A stretch of 64,000 nt of DNA, taken from contig CAVTOD010000005.1 of assembly GCA_963736305.1 (NCBI GenBank), positions 930,001-994,000 of the forward strand, written 5' to 3'. Shown here in pieces: positions 24,319-33,680 of this stretch (the stretch's first letter is position 1; every line of letters begins with the position of its first letter). The notes under the pieces were generated by a model. That model saw only the letters and a program-made list of their open reading frames with translations. It was not told the DNA's origin and did not search any database. This DNA comes from DASUPK01 sp963736305. Lineage in GTDB: Bacteria; Actinomycetota; Thermoleophilia; Solirubrobacterales; 70-9. The position numbers and the translations under genes were made by a program.

Positions 24319-25068
24319 ATGACCACCGTGCGAGTGAACCTCGCGTACCACGGTGCCGGCTTCGCCGGCTGGGCGTCCCAGCCGGGCCGCAGGACAGTCC
24401 AGGGCGAGCTCGAGGGAGCACTCGAGCGGCTCCTGGGCACGCCCACGCCGCTCACCGTCGCGGGCCGGACCGACGCCGGCGTGCATGCCTGGGGGCAGGT
24501 GGCGAGCTTCGTCGCGGATGGCAACCCTCCCGCCGAGCTGATCAGGGCGCTCAACTCCATGACCGGACCGGATCTGGCGGTGCTCGCCGCGGAGTTGACG
24601 TCCGACGGATTCGACGCCCGACGCGACGCGCGGTCGCGCACCTACTGCTACCGGGTGCTCTCCGAGCGAACCCCTAACCCCTTCGAGGCGGGCGTCTCGC
24701 TGTTCTGGCCCCACCGGGTGGACCGCGCCGAGCTGGCTCGCTGCGGCGACGCTTTGCGCGGTACGCACGACTTCACCGCATTCACACCCACACAGACCGA
24801 GCACGTCCGCTTCGAGCGGGACATCTTTCGCGCCGATTGGCATGAGAAGCCCGCGGTATTGGGGCAGGGATCGGTGCTCGAGCTGTGGATCGAGGCCGAC
24901 GCCTTCATGCGCAACATGGTCCGCGTGCTGGTGGGCACGATGCTCGAAGTGTCCGGCGGACGTCGTCCCTTCGAGGACTTTCGGTCGCTGCTCGAGGGCG
25001 CACCGCGCGAGCGGGCCGGCGACACGGCCCGGGCACACGGGCTGCACCTGGCGAGCGTTCGCTACTGA
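24319..25068 (+). CDS. truA: tRNA pseudouridine(38-40) synthase TruA
   Basis: TruA modifies uridines 38-40 in the tRNA anticodon arm. The 249-residue product begins MTTVRVNLAYHGAGFAGWAS. The catalytic Asp52 is in AGRTDAGVHAWGQV, and MRNMVRVLVGTMLEVSGG lies in the C-terminal half. ATG 24319 fits the family start. A TAGTGT -10 box (24305-24310) ends 8 nt before it, so the mRNA may be leaderless. truA following rplQ is a common actinobacterial arrangement. Confidence 0.93.
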   Translation: MTTVRVNLAYHGAGFAGWASQPGRRTVQGELEGALERLLGTPTPLTVAGRTDAGVHAWGQVASFVADGNPPAELIRALNSMTGPDLAVLAAELTSDGFDARRDARSRTYCYRVLSERTPNPFEAGVSLFWPHRVDRAELARCGDALRGTHDFTAFTPTQTEHVRFERDIFRADWHEKPAVLGQGSVLELWIEADAFMRNMVRVLVGTMLEVSGGRRPFEDFRSLLEGAPRERAGDTARAHGLHLASVRY

Positions 25069-25112
25069 TCCGATCCGCGGCGGAGGGCGTAGAACTCCAG
25101 GAACCGGAACCA

Positions 25113-25128
25113 GTTAGGCTTACCTAAC
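25113..25128 (+). promoter_or_regulatory. DtxR/IdeR-like iron box before FTR1 gene
   Basis: GTTAGG (25113-25118) and CCTAAC (25123-25128) form an inverted repeat around CTTA, very close to the IdeR/DtxR consensus half-sites TTAGG/CCTAA. It overlaps TAGGCT (25115-25120), a likely -10 box, and lies 5 bp before the GTG start. The gene is an iron permease, so iron-dependent repression is a good inference. Confidence 0.7.
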
Positions 25129-25133
25129 TCGTC

Positions 25134-25883
25134 GTGGGCACCTTCGTGATCACATTGAGAGAGGGATTCGAGGCGGCGCTGATCGTCGGGCTGATCCTCG
25201 CCTATCTCGCGAAGACCGGCCAGCGCCAGCAGGCGACGGCGGTCTGGTGGGGCGTCGCGGCGGCCGCGCTCACCAGCGTTGCGATCGGGGCGACGCTCTT
25301 CCTGTCGGTCGGCGAGCTCGAGGGCACCAGCGAGATGGTCTACGAGGGCGCCACGATGATCTTCGCCGCCGCCCTGGTCACCTGGATGGCCTTCTGGATG
25401 CGAAAGCAGGCCGCGACGATCGGCTCCCACCTGCGCGAGCAGGTCAGCGAATCCCTCCGCGCCGGCGGCGCGATCGGCCTGGCCACAGTGGCCTTCATCG
25501 CCGTCGCCCGGGAGGGGCTGGAGACGGCGCTCTTCCTCTTCGCCTCGACCGAGAACTCCGGGCCCGTGCTCGCCGTCGCCGGCGGGGTTCTTGGCCTGGT
25601 GGCCGCCGTCGGGCTCGGGGTGGCCTTCTACCGCGGCGCCCTGAAGCTCGACCTGAGCAAGTTCTTCACCGCCACCAGCGTGCTGGTGATCGCCTTCGCC
25701 GCCTACCTCGTCTACGGAGGCATCCACGAGTTCAGCCAAGCAAGCGGCAGCGAGCTCTTGGAGGTGGCGGCGCCGGTCGCCGGCGTGCTCTACGGCTGCA
25801 GCCTCGCCTGGATCTACCTGCGCGACTCCCTGCGCAAGTGGCGCCGCACAGCGCCCGCCCAGCCGGCCGAGTCTCAGGCGTAG
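25134..25883 (+). CDS. FTR1-family iron permease
   Basis: This is a 249-residue membrane protein with about seven transmembrane segments and the two REGxE iron-binding motifs of the FTR1/EfeU family: REGFE at residues 9-13 in TM1 and REGLE at 126-130 in TM4. It probably imports iron across the inner membrane. No EfeO or EfeB partner is adjacent. The GTG start at 25134 gives the normal family N terminus, and the iron box directly upstream suggests induction under iron limitation. Confidence 0.9.
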   Translation: MGTFVITLREGFEAALIVGLILAYLAKTGQRQQATAVWWGVAAAALTSVAIGATLFLSVGELEGTSEMVYEGATMIFAAALVTWMAFWMRKQAATIGSHLREQVSESLRAGGAIGLATVAFIAVAREGLETALFLFASTENSGPVLAVAGGVLGLVAAVGLGVAFYRGALKLDLSKFFTATSVLVIAFAAYLVYGGIHEFSQASGSELLEVAAPVAGVLYGCSLAWIYLRDSLRKWRRTAPAQPAESQA

Positions 25884-25902
25884 CGGTAGCACCGCGTCAA
25901 CC

Positions 25903-25908
25903 TAGAAT
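25903..25908 (+). promoter_or_regulatory. -10 box for leaderless surE
   Basis: TAGAAT ends 10 nt before the surE ATG, with no Shine-Dalgarno between them. It begins 19 bp after the FTR1 stop, so surE-ligA has its own promoter. Confidence 0.5.
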
Positions 25909-25918
25909 CGGTGGTCGG

Positions 25919-26773
25919 ATGCGCGTCCTGATCACCAACGACGACGGGATCCAGGCGACGGGGCTCCATGCTCTGCGCCGCGAGCTGCGCACGATCCCCG
26001 ATCTCGAGGTCCACGTGATCGCGCCGGACTCGAACCGCAGCGCGACCGCGCGCAGCATCACGACCCGTTCCCCGCTCTGGGTCGAGGAGATTCCCTTCGA
26101 CGACGGCTCCAGCGGATACGCGAGCGACGGGACCCCCGTCGACTGCGTGCGGTTCGCCGAGCTCGGGCTGGTCGGCGAGCGCCCCGAATTGATCGTCTCG
26201 GGCATCAACCACGGTTCCAATCTCGGCGACGACATCACCTACTCGGGCACCGTGGCGGCGGCGCTGGAGGGAATCGTCCTCGGCATTCCGGCGATCGCGA
26301 TCTCCCAGCAGTCGGCCGCGCGCGAGATGGACCTCCGCTGGGGCCGCGAGTTCGACTTCTCGGTGGCGGCGGCGTTCACGGCCGAGCTCGTCAAGCGCGT
26401 GGCCGAGGATCCGCTGCCCGCCGACACGCTTCTGAACGTGAACTGCCCGGCGGGGACACCGAGCGGCATCGAGGTGACCCACCTGGGCAAGCGCCTCTAC
26501 AACGACGAGATGAAGCTCGTGGACGAGGATCCCGATGCCAGGAGACATCGGTACCAGATCTACGGCTTCGAGCCGTCGTTCGAGGACGAGCCGGGCTCCG
26601 ATCTCTCGGCGATCGCCGCCGAGCGCATCTCGGTGACGCCCGTCCACTTCGACCTCACCGACCGGCCCAGCCTCGACCACCTCCGCGGCTGGGACTTCGC
26701 GAGCATGCTTGGTGAGGCGGAATCGAGGACGACTCCGAACGACGCGGCCGACGAGGCTTCTTCGCGGCGGTGA
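25919..26773 (+). CDS. surE: 5'/3'-nucleotidase SurE
   Basis: SurE is a metal-dependent nucleotide monophosphatase of stationary-phase survival. The 284-residue product has MRVLITNDDGIQATGLHALR with the paired Asp metal ligands (8, 9), the SATARSITTRSPL phosphate loop and SGINHGSNLGDDITYSGTVA with metal-binding Asn. The C-terminal 25 residues are polar and may be a non-conserved tail. The GTG of ligA overlaps its stop (GTGA). Confidence 0.93.
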   Translation: MRVLITNDDGIQATGLHALRRELRTIPDLEVHVIAPDSNRSATARSITTRSPLWVEEIPFDDGSSGYASDGTPVDCVRFAELGLVGERPELIVSGINHGSNLGDDITYSGTVAAALEGIVLGIPAIAISQQSAAREMDLRWGREFDFSVAAAFTAELVKRVAEDPLPADTLLNVNCPAGTPSGIEVTHLGKRLYNDEMKLVDEDPDARRHRYQIYGFEPSFEDEPGSDLSAIAAERISVTPVHFDLTDRPSLDHLRGWDFASMLGEAESRTTPNDAADEASSRR

Positions 26774-28830
26774 CGGCGACTAAGGGGGCAAAGAAGCGGG
26801 CCGAGGAGCTCCGGCGCGAGATCGCGAAGCACGATCACCGCTACTACGTGCTCGACGACCCGGTGATCTCCGACCCGGAGTACGACGATCTGTTGCGCGA
26901 GCTCCGGGAGATCGAGGAAGCCAATCCCAAGCTGCTCACCGTGGACTCCCCGACCCAGCGAGTCGGAGGCAAGCCACTCGACAAGTTCAAGCAGGTCGAG
27001 CACCACGAGCCGATGCTCTCCCTCGCGAATGCTCGCAACGAGGACGAGCTCCGGGCCTGGGCGAAGCGGGTGGAGCGCCGGCTCGAGCGACTCGACATCT
27101 CCGGGCGCGAGATCCGCTACGTCACCGAGTCGAAGGTCGACGGCCTGGCGATCTCGCTGACCTACGAGAACGGCATCTTCACGCGAGGGGCGACCCGCGG
27201 CGATGGGCGCGTCGGGGAGGACGTCACTCAGAACCTGCGCACGATCAAGGCGATTCCGCTCACCATCGACGACGCGCCGGAGCTGGTCGAGGTCCGCGGC
27301 GAGATCTACCTGCCGATCGCCGGATTCGCCAAGGTGAACGAGCAGCGCGCCCAGGACGGCGAGGCGACCTTCGCGAATCCCCGCAACGCCGCCGCGGGAT
27401 CGCTGCGGCAGCTCGATTCCTCGATCACCGCCACCAGGCCGCTCTCGATCTGGTGCTATGGCGTTGCTGCGCTCAGGGGCTGGGAGCCCGAGGCGCACTC
27501 CGAGTCACTCGACTGGCTGCGGGAGAGGGGCTTCAAGGTCAACGACGACATCTCGATCCTGCACGGCGTCGACGAGGTCGCCGAGCGCTGTCGCTGGTGG
27601 GAGGGCCGCCGCGACGCGCTCGACTTCGAGATCGACGGCGTGGTCGTCAAGGTGGACGACCGCGGGCTCCAGCGAGAGCTGGGCGTCGCGGGCCGCGAGC
27701 CTCGCTGGGCCGTCGCCTGGAAGTTCCCGCCGACCACCGCGACGACCAAGCTCAACAAGATCGTCTGGAACGTGGGCCGCACCGGTCACCTGCTCCCCTT
27801 CGCGATGCTCGAACCCGTCCACGTCAGCGGCGTCACCGTCAGCACGGCCACGCTGCACAACGAGGAGGACCTCGAGCGCAAGGACGTCCGCGAGGGCGAC
27901 GAGGTGGTGGTGATGCGAGCCGGCGACGTGATCCCGCAGGTGGTCTCGCCGATCATCCAGCGCCGCAAGAAGGGCGCGCGCAAGCCGAAGCCGCCGAAGA
28001 AGTGCCCCCTCTGCGGGACGCTGACGGTGAAGCCCGAGGACGGCGTCTTCACGATCTGCCCGAACCGGACGGGCTGCCCGGGCCAGCAGTTCCAGCACGT
28101 CAAGCACTTCCGCGGCGCCCTGGAGATCGAGGGGCTGGGGGAGAAGAACGCCTACCGCTTCCTCCAGGAAGGCCTGATCTCCGACGCGGCCGACATCTTC
28201 GACCTGACGGCGGAGCGGGTCGCAGAGCTCGAGGGCTTCGGCCGGATCTCGGCGGAGAACCTGATCGAGGAGATCGAGGGCGCTAAGAAGATGCCGTTCT
28301 CACGAGTCCTCTACGGGCTCGGCATCCCGGGGATCGGTTTCGTCAACGCCGAGTCCCTGGCCGAGCATTTCGGCACGATGGACGCGCTGCTGGAAGCCCA
28401 GCCGGAGGAGATCGTGGAGGCGGAGGGGATCGGCCCAGTCCTGGCCGAGCAGATCTACGAGGAGCTCTCCGAGGAGCGAACCAGGAAGCTGATCGAGCGG
28501 CTCCGCAAGGCCGGCCTGCGGATGGAGCTGGATCCCTCGGAGCGCCGCAAGCAGGGTGGCCCACTCGACGGCAAGACCCTGGTGCTCACGGGCACCCTGC
28601 CGAACCTGAGCCGCGAGCAGGCCACGCGCCTGATCCGCCTGGCCGGCGGCAAGGTGGTCAACTCGGTCTCGAAGAAGACCGACTTCCTGGTCGCCGGGGA
28701 CAGCCCGGGCTCGAAGCTCGCGAAGGCCGAGGAGGCCGACACCGAGGTGATCGACGAGGACGGTCTGGAGAAGCTCGTCGGCGAGGACGGGGCACCGGCC
28801 AAGGGCACGCCACCGCGCGGGCGAGTCTAG
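26770..28830 (+). CDS. ligA: NAD-dependent DNA ligase LigA
   Basis: LigA seals nicks during replication and repair using NAD. The 686-residue product has domain Ia (YY/D motifs near 25-40), the adenylated Lys122 in ESKVDGLAIS, and an OB fold. A C4 zinc finger follows (CPLCGTL then CPNRTGCPG), then helix-hairpin-helix repeats and a C-terminal BRCT domain (LDGKTLVLTGTLPNLSREQA). Start GTG 26770 overlaps the surE stop. Length and domain order are normal. Confidence 0.97.
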   Translation: MTATKGAKKRAEELRREIAKHDHRYYVLDDPVISDPEYDDLLRELREIEEANPKLLTVDSPTQRVGGKPLDKFKQVEHHEPMLSLANARNEDELRAWAKRVERRLERLDISGREIRYVTESKVDGLAISLTYENGIFTRGATRGDGRVGEDVTQNLRTIKAIPLTIDDAPELVEVRGEIYLPIAGFAKVNEQRAQDGEATFANPRNAAAGSLRQLDSSITATRPLSIWCYGVAALRGWEPEAHSESLDWLRERGFKVNDDISILHGVDEVAERCRWWEGRRDALDFEIDGVVVKVDDRGLQRELGVAGREPRWAVAWKFPPTTATTKLNKIVWNVGRTGHLLPFAMLEPVHVSGVTVSTATLHNEEDLERKDVREGDEVVVMRAGDVIPQVVSPIIQRRKKGARKPKPPKKCPLCGTLTVKPEDGVFTICPNRTGCPGQQFQHVKHFRGALEIEGLGEKNAYRFLQEGLISDAADIFDLTAERVAELEGFGRISAENLIEEIEGAKKMPFSRVLYGLGIPGIGFVNAESLAEHFGTMDALLEAQPEEIVEAEGIGPVLAEQIYEELSEERTRKLIERLRKAGLRMELDPSERRKQGGPLDGKTLVLTGTLPNLSREQATRLIRLAGGKVVNSVSKKTDFLVAGDSPGSKLAKAEEADTEVIDEDGLEKLVGEDGAPAKGTPPRGRV

Positions 28831-29231
28831 GAGGTGTCCAGTCCGACGGCCTCGAGGGCCTCGGCCGGATCGGAATACATATCCATCCGGGCCTCCTTGC
28901 CGTCGCGGATCGTCCAGACCTGAGCGAACGACATCTCAACCGGCATTCCGGCCGCCTTCGACCGGCCGTGTTGACGCATGACGGCAACCACCCTGTCACC
29001 CGCGTCGTGCAGGGCATCGACCTCGAGCTCCCAGTCCTCCCACGCATCGGTCCATTCTCTGAGGAAGGCCCGCGCGCCTTCGACGCCTTCGTAGCTCTGC
29101 TGCTCGGGCCAGCCTTCGAAGTTCGACATGTCCCAGACGAAGTCGGGCGTGCTGACCTCATCGCTGAGGTCACCTGTGGCCGCGAACCGGGCATAGGCGT
29201 TCCGGACGATCTCCACGTTCTCCTGCGACAT
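28827..29231 (-). CDS. SnoaL-like (NTF2-fold) protein
   Basis: The 134-residue product begins MSQENVEIVRNAYARFAATG, the usual opening of SnoaL-like proteins of actinobacteria. VWDMSNFEGW, EDWELEVDALHDAGDRVVAV and FAQVWTIRDGKEARMDMY form the cone-shaped NTF2 fold. Members are small isomerases, hydrolases or binding proteins; the substrate is unknown. GCGAGGGG precedes ATG. Its 3' end overlaps the ligA stop by 4 bp in convergent orientation. Confidence 0.8.
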   Translation of the reverse strand: MSQENVEIVRNAYARFAATGDLSDEVSTPDFVWDMSNFEGWPEQQSYEGVEGARAFLREWTDAWEDWELEVDALHDAGDRVVAVMRQHGRSKAAGMPVEMSFAQVWTIRDGKEARMDMYSDPAEALEAVGLDTS

Positions 29232-29248
29232 CCCCTCGCAGTATCTCC

Positions 29249-30553
29249 TCAGCGGGAGAAGCGCGCGATCAGGGCCGCCATCCGGTCCTGGATCACGTGG
29301 GCGCGGTTCACGTCCACGTTGTTCATCAGCAGCGAGAAGATCACGGCGTGGTCGGCGTCGTCGCCGCCGCGGAAGCAGTATCCCGACAAAGCGCTGACCC
29401 GGTCGAGCGTGCCGGTCTTCAGGTGGCAGTTACCGGCCGCGGCGGTACCGCGCATACGGTGGGCCACCGTGCCGGTCCGGCCCGCGACGGCGAGGGATGA
29501 GATCCACGCGTCCCGGAGCCGCACCTGCGCGAGCTGCTCCTCGGGAGCCTTCTTCTTGTCGATCTCGATCATGGAGTCGAGCAGCTTCACGACAGACGCG
29601 GGCGAGGCCTTGTTGCGACGGGTCAGCCCAGACCCGTTCTCCCCGTTGATGCTCGCGCCCTGCTGGGCCGCGAAGCGGCGGACCACATCGAGGCCGGCGG
29701 CGGTGGATCCGCTGCTTCCGAACTGCGAGCCCACGTCCTTGAGGAGCATCTCGGCGTAGAAGTTGTTCGAGGGCACGTTCGTGTCCCGGACGAGGTCCGC
29801 CATGGTCTCGGAGCCGAAGTCGGCGATCTGGGACGCACTCTGCGGCACGACCCCGGGGGTGACGGTGTTCCCGATCGAGACCCCGTCCTTGCGCAGCGCG
29901 TCCTCGAAGCGCTGGGCGGCGCTCCTGGCCGGGTCGCTGGACGAGCCGTTGTCGACAACGAGGCCGGAGAGCGTGCCGACACCCTCGGGAGAGATCCCGT
30001 GCTCCGGTATGCCGGTCACGTGGTCGAGGAACGAGTCGTCGTAGTGCAGCGGGCCCTGGACGGTGACGACGCCGGCTGCGCGCACCCGGTCGGCGAGCTT
30101 GGTCAGGCCGGTTGCGCTGAGCGTCGGGTCGCCTCCTCCGCGCAGATAGAGGCCCTGGCTGACGCCGTCGGTGATGTCGTCCGTCGACCAGGCCGTCGTG
30201 CGCAGCCGGGTGTCGGGCAGGAAGCGAGAGAGCGCGGTCGAGGTGGTGAAGAGCTTCGAGTTCGAGGCGAGGATGCGGGCGCGTCCGCCCTTGCGGGAGA
30301 AGAGGACCCGGTGCGAGCTCGGGTCGAACACGAAGGCGCCGCTCTTCCCCGCCTTGCGGAAGAGCTTGCCGAGCCCGGCGGCGAGCTTGGAGCGCGAGAC
30401 GGCGGTGTGTGCCGCGGCGGCGCCGTAGGCGACCGGAGTCCGGAAGGCCTTGTCCGGGCCCTGGGGGTGGGCCTGAGCGGCCGACGCAGGGGCGGCCAGT
30501 GCTGCCGCGAGCAGCGGGATCGCGATCGCCCCTTTGTGCCTGGTCATCCTCAT
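29249..30553 (-). CDS. dacB: D-alanyl-D-alanine carboxypeptidase, PBP4 type (S13)
   Basis: This is a secreted peptidoglycan carboxypeptidase/endopeptidase. From ATG 30553 the 434-residue protein has a Sec signal (AIAIPLLAAALAAPASAAQA). The serine motif is S97-N-S-K100, with SNN in PSNNFYAEMLLK and the KTG triad in HLKTGTLDRVSALSG. These match class C penicillin-binding proteins. A longer open frame upstream lacks signal-peptide character and crosses the divergent patatin start, so it is rejected. ATG 30547 is an alternative. Confidence 0.9.
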   Translation of the reverse strand: MRMTRHKGAIAIPLLAAALAAPASAAQAHPQGPDKAFRTPVAYGAAAAHTAVSRSKLAAGLGKLFRKAGKSGAFVFDPSSHRVLFSRKGGRARILASNSKLFTTSTALSRFLPDTRLRTTAWSTDDITDGVSQGLYLRGGGDPTLSATGLTKLADRVRAAGVVTVQGPLHYDDSFLDHVTGIPEHGISPEGVGTLSGLVVDNGSSSDPARSAAQRFEDALRKDGVSIGNTVTPGVVPQSASQIADFGSETMADLVRDTNVPSNNFYAEMLLKDVGSQFGSSGSTAAGLDVVRRFAAQQGASINGENGSGLTRRNKASPASVVKLLDSMIEIDKKKAPEEQLAQVRLRDAWISSLAVAGRTGTVAHRMRGTAAAGNCHLKTGTLDRVSALSGYCFRGGDDADHAVIFSLLMNNVDVNRAHVIQDRMAALIARFSR

Positions 30554-30662
30554 CCGTTCGGCGCCCACGGTGGGCGCTCCTGCCTGAAACAGCACGGATA
30601 CGTCAAGGTTTCGCTGCCTGGTTGGCTGACCAGCCCGTCCCACTGCCATAATCCCATCTCCG

Positions 30663-31952
30663 ATGGGGAAAGTCGTCCAGTTCGACGGCTCCGACGGCAA
30701 GCCGCACAGCACCAGCAGCAAGGGGAGGAGGCGGCGCGGTCGGGGCGACAAGACTGCATTGGTCCTAGGCGGCGGTGGCTTCACCGGCGGCGTCTACGAG
30801 ATGGGCGCCCTGCGCGCGTTCGACCTCCTGGCCGTCAACCGGACGGTCAACGACTTCGACATCTACGTCGGCACGAGCGCCGGTGCGTTCGTCGCGAGCA
30901 TGGTCGCCAACGGCGTCACGCCGGAGGAGATGTTCCGTGTGCTCGACAAGGCCCTGCCATCGCCCATCGAGAACGCCTCACTGCGGACGCTGCTCCGTCC
31001 GAACTACAAGGGCTTCGCGAACCGCCTCGCCGTCCTGCCTCTGAGGATCGCCGCAACGGCCCGCCGGCTGGCCGGGAACATCGGCGAGATCTCGATGGTG
31101 GACATCGTCATGGGCCTCGCGGAGGGTCTGCCGACCGGGATCTACCACAACCGCGGAATCGAGCGGTACATGCGCAATGTGCTCTCGGACCCGGACCGCA
31201 CCAACGACTTCCGTCAGCTCGAGGCCCAGCTCCGGATCACCGCGACGGACCTCGATACGTGCGAGCGGATCGTCTTCGGAGAGGGGGAATGGGACAACGT
31301 CCCGATCTCTCGCGCGGTGGCGGCTTCCGGCGCGTTGCCGATCGTCTACGAGCCCTACGAGCTCCGCGGCAGGCAGCTGGTCGACGGCGGCATCGTCTCC
31401 ACAACCAACGTCGACGTCGCTGTCGAGGCGGGCGCCAAGTTCATCGTCGTCGTCAACCCTCTCGTCCCGTACGTGAACGACTTCGAGACCCGGATCCCGA
31501 CAGTCTTCGGCTCGCGGGTCCGCCGGGTCTCCGACATGGGCATGCCGGCGATTGGCAACCAGGCCTTCCGGCTGATGGCCCATGCCCGCCTGCACCTCGC
31601 AGTTCAGTCCTGGAACGAGCGTTTCCCGGACGTCGACATCATCCTGATCGAGCCCGAGTTCAACGACGAGCTGATGTTCGGCACCTCGATCCTCGACTAC
31701 TCGTCCCGCCTGCAGATCGCCAAGCACGGCTTCGAGTCCGTGACGGTGAAGCTGGCGCGCGACTACGAGCGCTACAAGGAGACCGCCGCCCGCCATGGCA
31801 TCGAGATCTCGGCCCGCCGCGTGCAGCGCGTCCTCGACACCGTCGAGGAGGAGGAGCAGGGGATCTCGGCCTGGCGCCGGGTGCTCGAGCAGACGACCGG
31901 TGCGCTGTTGCGTCAGTCGGGCGAGGCCGAGGCTGTCGATACGAGCAAGTAG
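30663..31952 (+). CDS. Patatin-like phospholipase
   Basis: This is a 429-residue acyl hydrolase with the oxyanion loop VLGGGGFTGGVYEMG (residues 34-48), nucleophile Ser72 in VGTSAGAFVA and catalytic Asp241 in LVDGGIVSTT. A basic, disordered N terminus precedes the domain and about 80 helical residues follow it. Bacterial members are cytosolic or effector lipases; with no secretion signal this one is likely intracellular. It has a possible -10 CATAAT (30647-30652) and diverges from the PBP4 gene. Confidence 0.88.
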   Translation: MGKVVQFDGSDGKPHSTSSKGRRRRGRGDKTALVLGGGGFTGGVYEMGALRAFDLLAVNRTVNDFDIYVGTSAGAFVASMVANGVTPEEMFRVLDKALPSPIENASLRTLLRPNYKGFANRLAVLPLRIAATARRLAGNIGEISMVDIVMGLAEGLPTGIYHNRGIERYMRNVLSDPDRTNDFRQLEAQLRITATDLDTCERIVFGEGEWDNVPISRAVAASGALPIVYEPYELRGRQLVDGGIVSTTNVDVAVEAGAKFIVVVNPLVPYVNDFETRIPTVFGSRVRRVSDMGMPAIGNQAFRLMAHARLHLAVQSWNERFPDVDIILIEPEFNDELMFGTSILDYSSRLQIAKHGFESVTVKLARDYERYKETAARHGIEISARRVQRVLDTVEEEEQGISAWRRVLEQTTGALLRQSGEAEAVDTSK

Positions 31953-32689
31953 CTAGCGGCGATGCACGTCGCGGGCCGTCGCCTGGTCCGTCGGCTTGAT
32001 TGATACGTAGTCGACGTCCACGTGCGCCGGTCGCGTGACCACGTACGCGATCGCGTCCGCGACGTCCTCCGCGCGCAGCGGCCGCGTGCCCTCGTAGACC
32101 TTGTCCGCCTTCTCCCGGTCCCCCTCGAAGCGGACCAGTGAGAACTCGGTCTCGACCATGCCCGGCGCGACCTCGCTGACGCGGACCTGCTTCCCGAGCA
32201 GCTCGAGCCGGAGCGTGCGCGTGACCGCGTTGGCCGCGTGCTTCGCGGCCGTGTAGCCGGCTCCGCCGGGATAGACCTCGACGCCTGCCACCGAGCCGAC
32301 CACGACGACATGACCATTGCCGCTGCGCTCCAGCGCGGGGAGGAGGGCCTTGGTCACGCGCATCACGCCCATCACGTTGCTCTCGTACATCTGGCGCCAG
32401 TACTCCTCGTCGGCCTCGGCGATGGGCTCGAGCCCGAGCGCGCCGCCCGCGTTGTTGACCACCACCGACAGCTCCGGAACATTCCCGGCGAGCTCCGCCA
32501 CGGAGTCCGGGTCGGCGACGTCGAGCCGCAGCGCGCGGCCACCGACCTCGCGAGCGACCTCCTCGCAGCGCTCGACGCGCCTCGCCGCGCGACGACCTCG
32601 AATCCCGCCGCGGCGAGTGATCTCACCGTCGCCTCGCCGATACCGCCGCTGGCACCGGTGACCAGCGCCGTCCTGCCATTCCCGCTCAT
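31953..32689 (-). pseudogene. Short-chain dehydrogenase/reductase, frameshifted
   Basis: The N-terminal part (MSGNGRTALVTGASGGIGEA from ATG 32689) holds the TGxxxGIG cofactor motif. The remainder, in another frame (RVERCEEVAREVGGRALRLD onward), holds NNAGG, the catalytic YTAAKHA and a normal C terminus. The switch lies near 32581-32593. Removing one CG dinucleotide from the run restores VVAARRVERCEEV, a normal SDR sequence. This is either a recent inactivating +2 insertion or an assembly error. TAACGT ends 7 nt before ATG 32689 as a likely -10 box. Confidence 0.8.
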
Positions 32690-32699
32690 CGGCGGGACG

Positions 32700-33680
32700 T
32701 TACCCGGAGCGCTCGGCGGCGATCCGCTCCGCCGCCGCCTCGATCTGGCCGAGCGTGCCCGCCTCCGCAACAGATGCGAGGCCGAGGCGCTTGCGGTCGT
32801 CGGGCTCCATCGCGACCTGCCCCACGATCGCGTGCAGCGGGATCCGCGCCGCCCGGCAGCGGCGGGCAACCTCACCGGTCAGCTTGCCCTCCCGGCTCGG
32901 GGGGTCAAGACGGCCCTCGCCGGTGATCACCGCGTCGGCATCCTCCAGGCGGCCGTCGAAGCCGAGCACGCCGAGGACGAACGCCGCGCCGGGCGTGAGG
33001 TGGGCGCCGAAGGCCGCCCAGAGGCCACCCGAGAGGCCTCCCGCCGCACCGGACATCGTCCTGCCGCGCGGGTCCCGAGGAAGGGTCCCGGCCAGGGCGG
33101 TGAGCCGCGAGCTGAGCTGGGCGACCTGCTCGGGCGAGGCGCCCTTCTGGGCGGCGAAGACTTCGGCTGCTCGCTCGAAGGGAACCGAGGTGTCGCAGAG
33201 GACCTCCAGCGCAGCATCTTTCACCCCACCCACCGCCTCGATGGCATCGATCGCCCCCCGCCCGCCGTCCATCGTGGCGGTGCCGCCCGCCGCGATCAGG
33301 ACGCGACGCGCGCCAGCTTCGATGGCTGCGGCGATCAGCTCGCCGGTGCCGGCGCTGCTTGCCCTCTCCGGGTCCCGCTCACCCTCGGCGACCAGATCGA
33401 GCCCGGAGGCCGCGGCGGCCTCGACGATCGCAGTGGAGCCATCACGGACCAACGCGTACTCCGCGTCGATCGGGCGCCCGAGCGGATCGTGCACCGTCGC
33501 CCTTCCCAGCTCCCCGCCCATCGTTCCGAGGAGCACGGCGACGGTCCCCTCCCCGCCGTCGGCGGCCGGGCAGAGGTCAGCCTGGGCGCCCGCCCGCTCG
33601 AGGCCGCGGCCGATCGCCTCGGCGACCTCTCCTGCGCTCAGCGTTCCCTTGAAGGAGTCAGGAACTGCGAGGAACGACTT
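32700..33680 (-). CDS. Glycerate kinase, start codon unclear
   Basis: This is a glycerate 2-kinase (GckA/GlxK family) phosphorylating glycerate with ATP. The N-terminal motif FLAVPDSFKGTLSAGEVAEA, then AADGGEGTVAVLL, are followed by IAAGGTATMDGGRGA and VITGEGRLDPPSREGK, all typical. No ATG, GTG or TTG exists in frame before the conserved N terminus; the first is GTG 33536, which would delete about 45 conserved residues. The coordinates give the open conserved frame, with the 5' end just past the acyl-CoA synthetase stop. A non-standard start or a small sequence error is likely. Confidence 0.75.
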   Translation of the reverse strand, partial: KSFLAVPDSFKGTLSAGEVAEAIGRGLERAGAQADLCPAADGGEGTVAVLLGTMGGELGRATVHDPLGRPIDAEYALVRDGSTAIVEAAAASGLDLVAEGERDPERASSAGTGELIAAAIEAGARRVLIAAGGTATMDGGRGAIDAIEAVGGVKDAALEVLCDTSVPFERAAEVFAAQKGASPEQVAQLSSRLTALAGTLPRDPRGRTMSGAAGGLSGGLWAAFGAHLTPGAAFVLGVLGFDGRLEDADAVITGEGRLDPPSREGKLTGEVARRCRAARIPLHAIVGQVAMEPDDRKRLGLASVAEAGTLGQIEAAAERIAAERSG

